DNA of 64,000 nucleotides from Apostichopus japonicus (Eukaryota; Echinodermata; Holothuroidea; Aspidochirotida; Stichopodidae). Numbering within the stretch: position 1 is the stretch's first letter; the number at the start of each line of letters is the position of its first letter. A model generated the notes under the pieces. It searched no databases. It had not been told where the DNA came from and saw only the letters and a list, made by a program, of their open reading frames with translations. The stretch spans positions 25,853,398-25,917,397 of the forward strand of contig NC_092577.1 in assembly GCF_037975245.1 (NCBI RefSeq), given 5' to 3'. Both the position numbers and the translations under genes were made by a program. This document shows positions 14,437 to 28,976 of this stretch, one piece after another.

Positions 14437-14790
14437 ATCGTTACCGCACATTCGATTTATCGGTATCGTAAATTCGACTTATCGTTTTCCCTCGTTCGAT
14501 TTATCGGTTCAGCACAATCGATTTATCGTTACCGCACATTCGACTTATCGGTATCGTAAATTTAATTTATCGGTATCACGCATTAGATTTATCGGTATCG
14601 CACCTTCGATTTATCGGTCCCGCACAATCGATTTATAGGTATCGCAATATCGAGTAATCGGTCTCGCACATTCGATTTATCGGTAGCAATATCGATTAAT
14701 CGGTATCGCACATTCCATTTATCGGTATCGCACATTCGATTTACCGGTATCGCACATACGATTTATCGGTACAGCACATACGATTTATCG
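14437..14790. repeat. Shortened third copy of the 922-bp unit
   Basis: GTTTTCCCTCG at 14485 matches 11827 at an offset of 2658. The following TTCAGCACA, CATTAGATTT and CGAGTAATCGG variants appear in the same order as in 11779-12060, but with whole monomers missing after the TTCAGC monomer. Confidence 0.75.
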
Positions 14791-17700
14791 GTATCGCACA
14801 TTTGATTTATCGTTATCGCACAATCGATTTATAGGTACCGCAATATCGATTTATCGGTACCGTACATTCGATTTATCGGTACTGCAATATCGATTTATCG
14901 GTACCACACAATCGATTTATCGGTACCGCACATTCGATTTATCGGTAGCGCACAATCGATTTATCGGTATCGCACAATCCATTTATCGTGATCGCACATT
15001 CGATTTACCGGTATCGCATATTCGATTTATCGGTACCGCACATACGATTTATAGGTACCCCACATTTGATTTATCGTTATCGCACATTCGATTTATCGGT
15101 ACCGCAATATCGATTAATCGGTCCCGCACAATCGATTTATCGGTACCGCAATATCGATTTATCGGTACCGCACATTCGATTTATCGGTACCGCAATATCG
15201 ATTAATCGGTATCGCGCATTCGATTTATCGGTAGCAATATCGATTAATCGGTATCGCACATTCCATTTATCGGTATCGCACATTCGATTTACCGGTATCG
15301 CACATACCATTTATCGGCACCGCACATTCGATTTATCGGTACCGCAATATCGATTTATCTGTAACGCACATTCGACTTATAGGTACCGCACCTTCGATTT
15401 ATCGGTACCGCACTTTCGATTTATCGGTCCCGCACAATCGATCTATCGGTACCGCAATATCGATTTATCGGTATCGCACATTCGATTGACCGGTCCCGCA
15501 CAATCGATTTATAGGTATCGCACAATCGATTTATCGTTAGCAATATCAATTAATCGGTATCGCACATTCCATTTATCGGTATCGCACATTCGATTTACCG
15601 GTATCGCACATACGATTTATCGGTACCGCACATACGATTTATCGGTACCGCACATTTGATTTATCGTTATCGCACATTCGATTTATCGGTACCGCAATAT
15701 CGATTTATCGGTCCCGCACAATCGATTTATCGGTACCGCAATATCGATTTATCGGTACCGCACATTCGATTTATCGGTACCGCAATATCGATTTATCGGT
15801 ACCACACAATCGATTTATCGGTACCACACAATCGATTTATCGGTATCGCACATTCGATTTATCGGTATCGCGCATTCGATTTATCGGTACCGCACAATCG
15901 ATTTATCGGTACCGCACAATCGATTTATCGGTACCGCACATTCGATTTATCGGTATCGCTCGTTTGATTTATCGGTACCGCACATTCGATTTATCGGTAT
16001 CGCATATACGATTTATCAGTACCGCACATTCGACTTATCGGTATCGTAAATTTAATTTATCGGTATCGCGCATTCGATTTATCGGTATCGCACATTCGAT
16101 TTATCGGTAACAATATCGATTGATCGGTATCGCACATTCCATTTATCGGTATCGCACATTCGATTTTTTCGGTCTCGCGCATTCGATTTATCGGTACCGC
16201 ACAATCGATTTATCGGTATCGCACATTCCATTTATCGGTAACGCAATATCTATTAATCGGTACCGCACATTCGATTTACCGGTATCGCAATTTCGATTTA
16301 TCGGTCCCGCACAATCGATTTATCGGTACCGCAATATCGATTTATCGGTACCGCAATATCGATTGATCCGTACCGCACATTCGATTTATCGGTACCGCAA
16401 TATCGATTTATCGGTATCGCACATTCGATTTACCGGTATCGCACATTCGATTTATCGGCACCGCACATTCGATTTATCGGTACCGCAACATCGATTTATC
16501 GGTATCGCACATTCCATTTATCGTTACCGCACATTCGATTTATCGGTATCGTAAATTCGATTTATCGTTATCGCACGTTCGATTTATCGGTTCAGCACAT
16601 TCGATTTATCGGTACCGCAATATCGATTAATCGGTCTCGCACATTCGATTTATCGTTACCGCACATTCGATTTATCGGTATCGCACATTCCATTTATCGG
16701 TACCGCAATATCGATTAATCGGTATCGCACATTCGATTATCGGCACTGCACATTAGATTTATCGTTACCGCACATTCGATTTATCGGTATCGCACATTCC
16801 ATTTATCGGTACCGCAATATCGAATAATCGGTATCGCACATTCTATTTATCGGCACTGCACATTAGACTGATCGGTACCGCAATATCGATTTATCGTTTT
16901 CACACATTCGATTTATCGTTATCGCACATTCGATTTATCGGTACCGCAATATCGATTTATCGGTACCACACAATCGATTTATCGGTCTCGCACAATCGAT
17001 TTATAGGTATCGCAATATCGATTAATCGGTCTCGCACATTCGATTTATCGGTATCGCACATTCGATTTATCGGTATCGCACAATCCATTTATCGGTATCG
17101 CACTTTCGATTTTTTCGGTATCGCGCATTCGATTTATCGGTACCGCACGTTCGATTTATCGGTCCCGCACATTCGATTTATCGGTAGCGCACAATCGATT
17201 TATCGGTATCGCACATTCGATTTACCGGTATCGCACATTCGATTTATCGGCACCGCACATTCGATTTATCGGTACCGCAATATCGATTTATCGGTATCGC
17301 ACATTCGATTTATCGTTACCGCACATTCGATTTATCGGTATCGTAAATTCGATTTATCGTTATCGCACGTTCGATTTATCGGCACTGCACATTAGATTTA
17401 TCGTTACCGCACATTCGATTTATCGGTATCGCACATTCCATTTATCGTTACCGCAATATCGATTAATCGGTATCGCACATTCGCTTTATCGGTACCGCAC
17501 ATTCAATTTATCGGTGTCGCACAATCGATTTATCGGTACCGCACATTCGATTAATCGTTATCGCACGTTCGATTGATCGTTATCGCACATTCGATTTATC
17601 GGTACCGCAATATCGATTTATCGGTACCGCACAATCGATTTATCGGTACCGCACATTCGATTTATCGGTATCGCGCATTCGATTTATCGGTAGCAATATC

Positions 17701-17920
17701 GATTAATCGGTATCGCACATTCCATTTATCGGTTTCGCGCATTCGATTTATCGGTACCGCACAATCGATTTATCGGTACCGCACAATCGATTTATCGGTA
17801 CCGCACATTCGATTTATCGGTATCGCACGTTCGATTTATCGTTTTCACTCGTTTGATTTATCGGTACCGCACATTCGATTTAGCGGTACCGCACATACGA
17901 TTTATCAGTACCGCACATTC

Positions 17921-18369
17921 GACTTATCGGTATCGTAAATTTAATTTATCAGTATCGCGCATTCGATTTATCGGTATCGCACCTTCGATTTATCGGTCCC
18001 GCACAATCGATTTATAGGTATCGCAATATCGATTAATCGGTCTCGCACATTCGATTTATCGGTAACAATATCGATTAATCGGTATCGCACATTCCATTTA
18101 TCGGTATCGCACATTCGATTTTTTCGGTATCGCGCATTCGATTTATCGGTACCGCACAATCGATTTATCGGTATCGCACATTCCATTTATCGGTAACGCA
18201 ATATCTATTAATCGGTACCGCACATTCGATTTACCGGTATCGCAATATCGATTTATCGGTCCCGCACAATCGATTTATCGGTACCGCAATATCGATTTAT
18301 CGGTACCGCAATATCGATTGATTGGTACCGCACATTCGATTTATCGGTACCGCAATATCGATTTATCGG
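17921..18369. repeat. Module pair at offset 4610, member 1
   Basis: Matches 22531-22979 at an offset of 4610: TATCGTAAATTTAATTTATC, then the GTAACAATAT 20-bp monomer, then the 23-bp monomer at 18114, then CGATTGAT near 18316. Further versions begin near 20730 and throughout the core. Confidence 0.85.
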
Positions 18370-18900
18370 TCCCGCACAATCGATTTATAGGTATCGCAAT
18401 ATCCATTAATCGGTCTCGCACATTCGATTTATCGGTAACAATATCGATTTATCGTTACCGCACATTCGATTTATCGGTATCGTAAATTCGATTTATCGTT
18501 ATCGCACGTTCGATTTATCGGTTCAGCACATTCGATTTATCGGTACCGCAATATCGATTAATCGGTCTCGCACATTCGATTTATCAGTACCGCACATTCG
18601 ATTTATCGGTATCGCACATTCCATTTATCGGTACCGCAATATCGATTAATCGGTATCGCACATTCGATTTATCGGCACTGCACATTAGATTTATCGGTAC
18701 CGCACATTCGATTTATCGGTATCGCACATTCCATTTATCGGTACCGCAATATCGATTAATCGGTATCGCACATTCGATTTATCGGCACTGCACATTAGAC
18801 TTATCGGTACCGCAATATCGATTTATCTGTAACGCACATTCGACTTATAGGTACCGCACCTTCGATTTATCGGTACCGCACTTTCGATTTATCGGTACCG

Positions 18901-19430
18901 CACATTCGATTTATCGGTACCGCAATATCGATTTTTCGGTATCGCACATTCGATTTACCGGTAACGCACATTCGATTTATCGGCACCGCACATTCGATTG
19001 ATCACTACCGCAATATCGATTTATCGGTATCGCACATTCGATTTACCGGTATCGCACTTTCGATTTATCGGTACCGCACAATCGATTTATCGGTACCGCA
19101 ATATCGATTTATCGGTACCGCACATTCGATTTATCGGTACCGCAATATCGATTAATCGGTATCGCACTTTCCATTTATCGGTATCGCACATTCGAATTAC
19201 CGGTATCGCACATACGATTTATCGGTACCGCACATACGATTTATCGGTACAGCACATTTGATTTATCGTTATCGCACATTCGATTTATCGGTACCGCAAT
19301 ATCGATTTATCGGTCCCGTACAATCGATTTATCGGTACCGCAATATCGATTTATCGGTACCGCACATTCGATTTATCGGTACCGCACATTCGATTTATCG
19401 GTATCGCACATTCGATTTATCGGTACGGCA
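18901..19430. repeat. Module pair at offset 4260, member 1
   Basis: Matches 23161-23690 at 4260 bp, with shared rare variants CGATTTTTCGG near 18930, CGATTGATCACTACCGC near 18997 and CATTCGAATTACCGG near 19190. The two module pairs at 4610 and 4260 bp differ by 350 bp, so material was gained or lost between them. Confidence 0.85.
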
Positions 19431-19651
19431 ATATCGATTTATCGGTATCGCACATTCGATTGACCGGTCCCGCACATTCGATTTATAGGTATCGCACAAT
19501 CGATTAATTGGTCTCGCACATTCGATTTATCGTTAGCAATATCTATTAATCGGTATCGCACATTCCATTTATCGGTATCGCACATTCGATTAACCGGTAT
19601 CGCACATACGATTTATCGGTACCGCACATACGATTTATCGGTACCGCACAT

Positions 19652-19852
19652 TTGATTTATCGTTATCGCACATTCGATTTATCGGTACCGCAATATCGAT
19701 TTATCGGTCCCGCACAATCGATTTATCGGTACCGCAATATCGATTTATCGGTACCGCACATTCGATTTATCGGTACCGCAATATCGATTTATCGGTACAA
19801 CACAATCGATTTATCGGTACCGCACAATCGATTTATCGGTACCGCACATTAG
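19652..19852. repeat. Recurrent module: TTTGATTTATCGTTATCGC leader, representative copy
   Basis: A module of about ten monomers beginning CATTTGATTTATCG then TTATCGC, followed in order by CAATAT, TCCCGCACAAT, CAATAT and CACATT monomers. Good copies start near 12234, 12452, 13156, 13374, 15656, 19258, 19652, 20310, 21607, 23518, 31884, 34100, 42485, 47950, 50166, 52712, 55872 and 58085. It is the commonest medium-length module and is useful for aligning the otherwise rearranged regions. CATTTG is a CpG-loss variant of CATTCG. Confidence 0.82.
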
Positions 19853-22530
19853 ATTTATCGGTACCGCACATTCGATTTATCGGTATCGCACATTCCATTT
19901 ATCGGTACCGCAATATCGATTTACCGGTATCGCACACACCATTTATCGGCACCGCACATTCGATTTATCGGTACCGCAATATCGATTTATCTGTAACGCA
20001 CATTCGACTTATAGGTACCGCACATTCGATTTATCGGTACCGCACTTTCGATTTATCGGTCCCGCACAATCGATTTATCGGTACGGCAATATCGATTTAT
20101 CGGTATCGCACATTCGATTGACCGGTCCCGCACAATCGATTTATAGGTATCGCACAATCGATTAATCGGTCTCGCACATTCGATTTATCGTTAGCAATAT
20201 CTATTAATCGGTATCGCACATTCCATTTATCGGTATCGCACATTCGATTTACCGGTATCGCACATACGATTTATCGGTACCGCACATACGATTTATCGGT
20301 ACCGCACATTTGATTTATCGTTATCGCACATTCGATTTATCGGTACCGCAATATCGATTTATCGGTCCCGCACAATCGATTTATCGGTACCGCAATATCG
20401 ATTTATCGGTACCGCACATTCGATTTATCGGTACCGCAATATCGATTTATCGGTACCACACAATCGATTTATCGGTACCGCACATTCGATTTATCGGTAT
20501 CGCGCATTCGATTTATCGGTACCGCACAATCGATTTATCGGTACCGCACAATCGATTTATCGGTACCGCACATTCGATTTATCGGTATCGCGCATTCGAT
20601 TTATCGGTACCGCACATTCGATTTATCGGTATCGCACGTTCGATTTATCGTTTTCACTCGTTTGATTTATCGGTACCGCACATTCGATTTACCGGTACCG
20701 CACATACGATTTATCAGTACCGCACATTCGACTTATCGGTATCGTAAATTTAATTTATCGGTATCGAGCATTTGATTTATCGGTATCGCACAATCGATTT
20801 ATCGGTCCCGCACAATCGATTTATAGGTATCGCAATATCGATTAATCGGTCTCGCACATTCGATTTATCGGTAACAATATCTATTAATCGGTATCGCACA
20901 TTCCATTTATCGGTATCGCACATTCGATTTTTTCGGTATCGCGCATTCGATTTATCGGTACCGCACAATCGATTTATCGGTATCGCACATTCCATTTATC
21001 GGTAACGCAATATCTATTAATAGGTACCGCACATTCGATTTACCGGTATCGCACTTTCGATTTATCGGTCCCGCACAATCGATTTATCGGTACCGCAATA
21101 TCGATTTATCGGTACCGCAATATCGATTGATCGGTACCGCACATTCGATTTATCGGTACCGCAATATCGATTTATCGGTATCGCACATTCGATTTACCGG
21201 TATCGCACATTCGATTTATCGGCACCGCACATTCGATTTATCGGTACCGCAATGTCGATTTATCGGTATCGCACATTCGATTTATCGTTACTGCACATTG
21301 GACTTATCGGTACCGCAATATCGATTTATCTGTAACGCACATTCGACTTATAGGTACCGCACCTTCGATTTATCGGTACCGCACTTTCGATTTATCGGTC
21401 CCGCACAATCGATTTATCGGTACCGCAATATCGATTTATCGGTATCGCACATTCGATTGACAGGTCCCGCACAATCGATTTATAGGTATCGCACAATCGA
21501 TTAATCGGTCTCGCACAATCGATTTATCGGTACGGCAATATCGATTTACCGGTATCGCACATACGATTTATCGGTACCGCACATACGATTTATCGGTACC
21601 GCACATTTGATTTATCGTTATCGCACATTCGATTTATCGGTACCGCAATATCGATTTATCGGTCCCGCACAATCGATTTATCGGTACCGCAATATCGATT
21701 TATCGGTACCGCACATTCGATTTATCGGTACCGCACATTCGATTTATCGGTACCACACAATCGATTTATCGGTACCGCATATTCGATTTATCAATATCGC
21801 GCATTCCATTGATCGGTACCGCACAATCGATTTATCGGTACCGCACAATCGATTTATCGGTACCGCACAATCGATTTATTGGTACCGCACATTCGATTTA
21901 TCGGTATCGCACATTCCATTTATCGGTACCGCAATATCGATTTACCGGTATCGCACACACCATTTATCGGCACCGCACGTTCGATTTATCGGTACCGCAA
22001 TATCGATTTATCTGTAACGCACATTCGACTTATAGGTACCGCACCTTCGATTTATCGGTACCGCACTTTCGATTTATCGGTCCCTCACAATCGATTTATC
22101 GGTATCGCACATTCGATTGACCGGTCCCGCACAATCGATTTATAGGTATCGCACAATCGATTAATCGGTCTCGCACATTCGATTTATCGTTAGCAATATC
22201 TATTAATCGGTATCGCACACTCCATTTATCGGTACCGCACATTCGATTTATCGGTACCGCAATATCGATTTATCGGTATCGCACATTCCATTTATCGGTA
22301 ACGCAATATCTATTAATCGGTACCGCACATTCCATTTATCGCTACCGCAATATCGATTAATCGGTATCGCACATTCGCTTTATCGGTACCGCACATTCAA
22401 TTTATCGGTGTCGCACAATCGATTTATCGGTACCGCACATTCGATTAATCGTGATCGCACGTTCGATTTATCGTTATCGCACATTCGATTTATCGGTACC
22501 GCAATATCGATTTATCGGTACCACACAATC

Positions 22531-23160
22531 GACTTATCGGTATCGTAAATTTAATTTATCGGTATCGCGCATTCGATTTATCGGTATCGCACCTTCGATT
22601 TATCGGTCCCGCACAATCGATTTATAGGTATCGCAATATCGATTAATCGGTCTCGCACATTCGATTTATCGGTAACAATATCGATTAATCGGTATCGCAC
22701 ATTCCATTTATCGGTATCGCACATTCGATTTTTTCGGTATCGCGCATTCGATTTATCGGTACCGCACAATCGATTTATCGGTATCGCACATTCCATTTAT
22801 CGGTAACGCAATATCTATTAATCGGTACCGCACATTCGATTTACCGGTATCGCAATATCGATTTATCGGTCCCGCACAATCGATTTATCGGTACCGCAAT
22901 ATCGATTTATCGGTACCGCAATATCGATTGATCGGTACCGCACATTCGATTTATCGGTACCGCAATATCGATTTATCGGTATCGCACATTCGATTTACCG
23001 GTATCGCACATTCGATTTATCGGCACCGCACATTCGATTTATCGGTACCGCAATATCGATTTATCGGTATCGCACATTCGATTTATCGTTACCGCACATT
23101 CGATTTATCGGTATCGTAAATTCGATGGATCGGTATCGCGAATTCGATTTATCGGTACCG
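22531..23160. repeat. Module pair at offset 4610, member 2; also ancestor-like copy of the core
   Basis: The left part (to 22979) matches 17921-18369. From 22531 through about 23405 it also matches 27893-28767 at an offset of 5362, with a handful of differences (for example GATGG here and GATTG at 28487). It thus links the mosaic zone to the start of the homogenised core. Confidence 0.83.
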
Positions 23161-23690
23161 CACATTCGATTTATCGGTACAACAATATCGATTTTTCGGT
23201 ATCGCACATTCGATTTACCGGTAACGCACATTCGAATTATCGGCACCGCACATTCGATTGATCACTACCGCAATATCGATTTATCGGTATCGCACATTCG
23301 ATTTACCGGTATCGCACTTTCGATTTATCGGTACCGCACAATCGATTTATCGGTACCGCAATATCGATTTATCGGTACCGCACATTCGATTTATCGGTAC
23401 CGCAATATCGATTAATCGGTATCGCACTTTCCATTTATCGGTATCGCACATTCGAATTACCGGTATCGCACATACGATTTATCGGTACCGCACATACGAT
23501 TTATCGGTACCGCACATTTGATTTATCGTTATCGCACATTCGATTTATCGGTACCGCAATATCGATTTATCGGTCCCGTACAATCGATTTATCGGTACCG
23601 CAATATCGATTTATCGGTACCGCACATTCGATTTATCGGTACCGCACATTCGATTTATCGGTATCGCGCATTCGATTTATCGGTACGGCA
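23161..23690. repeat. Module pair at offset 4260, member 2
   Basis: Second copy of 18901-19430. Its right end overlaps the start of the 1802-bp tandem duplication, so the duplication breakpoint lies inside this module. Confidence 0.83.
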
Positions 23691-25374
23691 CAATCGATTT
23701 ATCGGTACCGCACAATCGATTTATCGGTACCGCACATTCGATTTATCGGTATCGCGCATTCGATTTATCGGTACCGCACATTCGATTTATCGGTATCGCA
23801 CGTTCGATTTATCGTTTTCACTCGTTTGATTTATCGGTACCGCACATTCGATTTACCGGTACCGCACATACGATTTATCAGTACCGCACATTCGACTTAT
23901 CGGTATCGTAAATTTAATTTATCGGTATCGCGCATTCGATTTATCGGTATCGCACAATCGATTTATCGGTCCCGCACAATCGATTTATAGGTATCGCAAT
24001 ATCGATTAATCGGTCTCGCACATTCGATTTATCAGTAACAATATCGATTAATCGGTATCGCACATTCGATTTATCGGTATCGCGCATTCGATTTATCGGT
24101 ACCGCACAATCGATTTATCGGTATCGCACAATCGATTTATCGGTAACGCAATATCTATTAATCGGTACCGCACATTCGATTTACCGGTATCGCAATATCG
24201 ATTTATCGGTCCCGCACAATCGATTTATCGGTACCGCAATATCGATTTATCGGTACCGCAATATCGATTTATCGGTACCGCAATATCGATTTATCGGTAC
24301 CGCAATATCGATTTATCGGTATCGCACATTCGATTTACCGGTATCGCACATTCGATTTATCGGCACCGCACATTCGATTTATCGGTACCGCAATATCGAT
24401 TTATCGGTATCGCACATTCGATTTATCGTTACCGCACATTCGATTTATCGGTACCGCAATGTCGATTTATCGGTATCGCACATTCGATTTATCGTTACCG
24501 CACATTCGATTTATCGGTATCGTAAATTCGATTTATCGTTATCGCACGTTCGATTTATCGGTTCAGCACATTCGATTAATCGGTACCGCAATATCGATTA
24601 ATCGGTCTCGCACATTCGATTTATCGTTACCGCACATTCGATTTATCGGTATCGCACATTCCATTTATCGGTACCGCAATATCGATTAATCGGTATCGCA
24701 CATTCGATTTATCGGCACTGCACATTAGACTTATCGGTACCGCAATATCGATTTATCGTTTTCACACATTCGATTTATCGTTATCGCACATTCGATTTAT
24801 CGGTACCGCACATTCGATTTATCGGTACCACACAATCGATTTATCGGTCTCGCACATTCGATTAATCGGTACCGCAATATCGATTTATCGGTATCGCACA
24901 TTCGATTTACCGGTATCGCACATTCGACTTATCGGTATCGTAAATTTAATTTATCGGTATCGCGCATTCGATTTATCGGTATCGCACCTTCGATTTATCG
25001 GTCCCGCACAATCGATTTATAGGTATCGCAATATCGATTAATCGGTCTCGCACATTTGATTTATCGTTATCGCACAATCGATTTATCGGTACCGCAATAT
25101 CGATTTATCGGTACCACACAATCGATTTATCGGTACCGCACATTCGATTTATCGGTATCGCGCATTCGATTTGTCGGTACCGCAATATCGATTTATCGGT
25201 ACCGCACAATCGATTTATCGTTTTCACTCGTTTGATTTATCGGTACCGCACATTCGATTTACCGGTACCGCACATACGATTTATCAGTACCGCACATTCG
25301 ACTTATCGGTATCGTAAATTTAATTTATCGGTATCGCGCATTCGATTTATCGGTATCGCACAATCGATTAATTG
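23573..25374. repeat. 1802-bp tandem unit, copy 1
   Basis: Direct tandem duplication: GTCCCGTACAATCG at 23573 recurs at 25375. The unit has one 20-bp monomer (near 24036, with a CAGTAACAAT variant) and no 23-bp monomer, giving 82 x 22 - 2 = 1802. At 24050-24075, where neighbouring modules have a CATTCC monomer plus a 23-bp monomer, a single 22-bp hybrid stands instead, so the unit derives from a recombined module. The translations of 24459-24689 and 26261-26491 are identical. Confidence 0.93.
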
Positions 25375-27176
25375 GTCCCGTACAATCGATTTATCGGTAC
25401 CGCAATATCGATTTATCGGTACCGCACATTCGATTTATCGGTACCGCACATTCGATTTATCGGTATCGCGCATTCGATTTATCGGTACGGCACAATCGAT
25501 TTATCGGTACCGCACAATCGATTTATCGGTACCGCACATTCGATTTATCGGTATCGCGCATTCGATTTATCGGTACCGCACATTCGATTTATCGGTATCG
25601 CACGTTCGATTTATCGTTTTCACTCGTTTGATTTATCGGTACCGCACATTCGATTTACCGGTACCGCACATACGATTTATCAGTACCGCACATTCGACTT
25701 ATCGGTATCGTAAATTTAATTTATCGGTATCGCGCATTCGATTTATCGGTATCGCACAATCGATTTATCGGTCCCGCACAATCGATTTATAGGTATCGCA
25801 ATATCGATTAATCGGTCTCGCACATTCGATTTATCAGTAACAATATCGATTAATCGGTATCGCACATTCGATTTATCGGTATCGCGCATTCGATTTATCG
25901 GTACCGCACAATCGATTTATCGGTATCGCACAATCGATTTATCGGTAACGCAATATCTATTAATCGGTACCGCACATTCGATTTACCGGTATCGCAATAT
26001 CGATTTATCGGTCCCGCACAATCGATTTATCGGTACCGCAATATCGATTTATCGGTACCGCAATATCGATTTATCGGTACCGCAATATCGATTTATCGGT
26101 ACCGCAATATCGATTTATCGGTATCGCACATTCGATTTACCGGTATCGCACATTCGATTTATCGGCACCGCACATTCGATTTATCGGTACCGCAATATCG
26201 ATTTATCGGTATCGCACATTCGATTTATCGTTACCGCACATTCGATTTATCGGTACCGCAATGTCGATTTATCGGTATCGCACATTCGATTTATCGTTAC
26301 CGCACATTCGATTTATCGGTATCGTAAATTCGATTTATCGTTATCGCACGTTCGATTTATCGGTTCAGCACATTCGATTAATCGGTACCGCAATATCGAT
26401 TAATCGGTCTCGCACATTCGATTTATCGTTACCGCACATTCGATTTATCGGTATCGCACATTCCATTTATCGGTACCGCAATATCGATTAATCGGTATCG
26501 CACATTCGATTTATCGGCACTGCACATTAGACTTATCGGTACCGCAATATCGATTTATCGTTTTCACACATTCGATTTATCGTTATCGCACATTCGATTT
26601 ATCGGTACCGCACATTCGATTTATCGGTACCACACAATCGATTTATCGGTCTCGCACATTCGATTAATCGGTACCGCAATATCGATTTATCGGTATCGCA
26701 CATTCGATTTACCGGTATCGCACATTCGACTTATCGGTATCGTAAATTTAATTTATCGGTATCGCGCATTCGATTTATCGGTATCGCACCTTCGATTTAT
26801 CGGTCCCGCACAATCGATTTATAGGTATCGCAATATCGATTAATCGGTCTCGCACATTTGATTTATCGTTATCGCACAATCGATTTATCGGTACCGCAAT
26901 ATCGATTTATCGGTACCACACAATCGATTTATCGGTACCGCACATTCGATTTATCGGTATCGCGCATTCGATTTGTCGGTACCGCAATATCGATTTATCG
27001 GTACCGCACAATCGATTTATCGTTTTCACTCGTTTGATTTATCGGTACCGCACATTCGATTTACCGGTACCGCACATACGATTTATCAGTACCGCACATT
27101 CGACTTATCGGTATCGTAAATTTAATTTATCGGTATCGCGCATTCGATTTATCGGTATCGCACAATCGATTAATCG
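25375..27176. repeat. 1802-bp tandem unit, copy 2
   Basis: Second copy of 23573-25374. Scattered single-base differences only were noticed, chiefly at the junctions (TTGGTCCCG at 25373, CGGTCCCGC near 27177). It ends against a short connecting stretch (27177-27231) of ordinary monomers before the core super-repeat begins. Confidence 0.93.
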
Positions 27177-28976
27177 GTCCCGCACAATCGATTTATAGGT
27201 ATCGCAATATCGATTAATCGGTCTCGCACATTCGATTTATCGGTAACAATATCGATTAATCGGTATCGCACATTCCATTTATCGGTATCGCACATTCGAT
27301 TTTTTCGGTATCGCGCATTCGATTTATCGGTACCGCACAATCGATTTATCGGTAAGGCACATTCCATTTATCGGTAACGCAATATCTATTAATCGGTACC
27401 GCACATTCGATTTACCGGTATCGCACTTTCGATTTATCGGTCCCGCACAATCGATTTATCGGTACCGCAATATCGATTTATCGGTACCGCAATATCGATT
27501 GATCCGTACCGCACATTCGATTTATCGGTACCGCAATATCGATTTATCGGTATCGTAAATTCGATTTATCGTTATCGCACGTTCGATTTATCAGTTCAGC
27601 ACATTCGATTTATCGGTAACGCAATATCGATTAATCGGTCTCGCACATTCGATTTATCGGTAGCGCACATTCGATTTATCGGTATCGCACATTCCATTTA
27701 TCGGTACCGCAATATCGATTAATCGGTATCGCACATTCGATTTATCGGTACCGCACATTCAATTTATCGGTGTCGCACAATCGATTTATCGGTACCGCAC
27801 ATTCGATTAATCGTTATCGCACGTTCGATTTATCGTTATCGCACATTCGATTTATCGGTACCGCAATATCGATTTATCGGTACCACACAATCGACTTATT
27901 GGTATCGTAAATTTAATTTATCGGTATCGCGCATTCGATTTATCGGTATCGCACCTTCGATTTATCGGTCCCGCACAATCGATTTATAGGTATCGCAATA
28001 TCGATTAATCGGTCTCGCACATTCGATTTATCGGTAACAATATCGATTAATCGGTATCGCACATTCCATTTATCGGTATCGCACATTCGATTTTTTCGGT
28101 ATCGCGCATTCGATTTATCGGTACCGCACAATCGATTTATCGGTATCGCACATTCCATTTATCGGTAACGCAATATCTATTAATCGGTACCGCACATTCG
28201 ATTTACCGGTATCGCAATATCGATTTATCGGTCCCGCACAATCGATTTATCGGTACCGCAATATCGATTTATCGGTACCGCAATATCGATTGATCGGTAC
28301 CGCACATTCGATTTATCGGTACCGCAATATCGATTTATCGGTATCGCACATTCGATTTACCGGTATCGCACATTCGATTTATCGGCACCGCACATTCGAT
28401 TTATCGGTACCGCAATATCGATTTATCGGTATCGCACATTCGATTTATCGTTACCGCACATTCGATTTATCGGTATCGTAAATTCGATTGATCGGTATCG
28501 CGAATTCGATTTATCGGTACCGCACATTCGATTTATCGGTACCGCAATATCGATTTATCGGTATCGCACATTCGATTTACCGGTAACGCACATTCGATTT
28601 ATCGGCACCGCACATTCGATTGATCACTACCGCAATATCGATTTATCGGTATCGCACATTCGATTTACCGGTATCGCACTTTCGATTTATCGGTACCGCA
28701 CAATCGATTTATCGGTACCGCAATATCGATTTATCGGTACCGCACATTCGATTTATCGGTACCGCAATATCGAATAATCGGTATCGCACATTCGATTGAT
28801 CGGTCCCGCAATATCGATTTATAGGTATCGCAATATCGATTAATCGGTCTCGCACATTCGACTTATCGGTAGCAATATCGATTAATCGGTATCGCACTTT
28901 CCATTTATCGGTATCGCACATTCGATTTACCGGTATCGCACATACGATATATCTGCACCGCAATATCAATTTATGG

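Larger units (their letters stand above)
14206..23572. repeat. Mosaic satellite region with first 23-bp monomers
   Basis: No gene or unique DNA is present. The stretch is built of recurring modules of 0.2-0.7 kb in varying order. The 23-bp monomer appears for the first time here (16159, 17105, 18114, 20923, 22724). A 658-bp step (30 x 22 - 2) links the module at 19652 with that at 20310. This region looks like the source of the sequence types later amplified in 27-59 kb, since nearly every core module has a somewhat diverged relative here. Confidence 0.85.
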
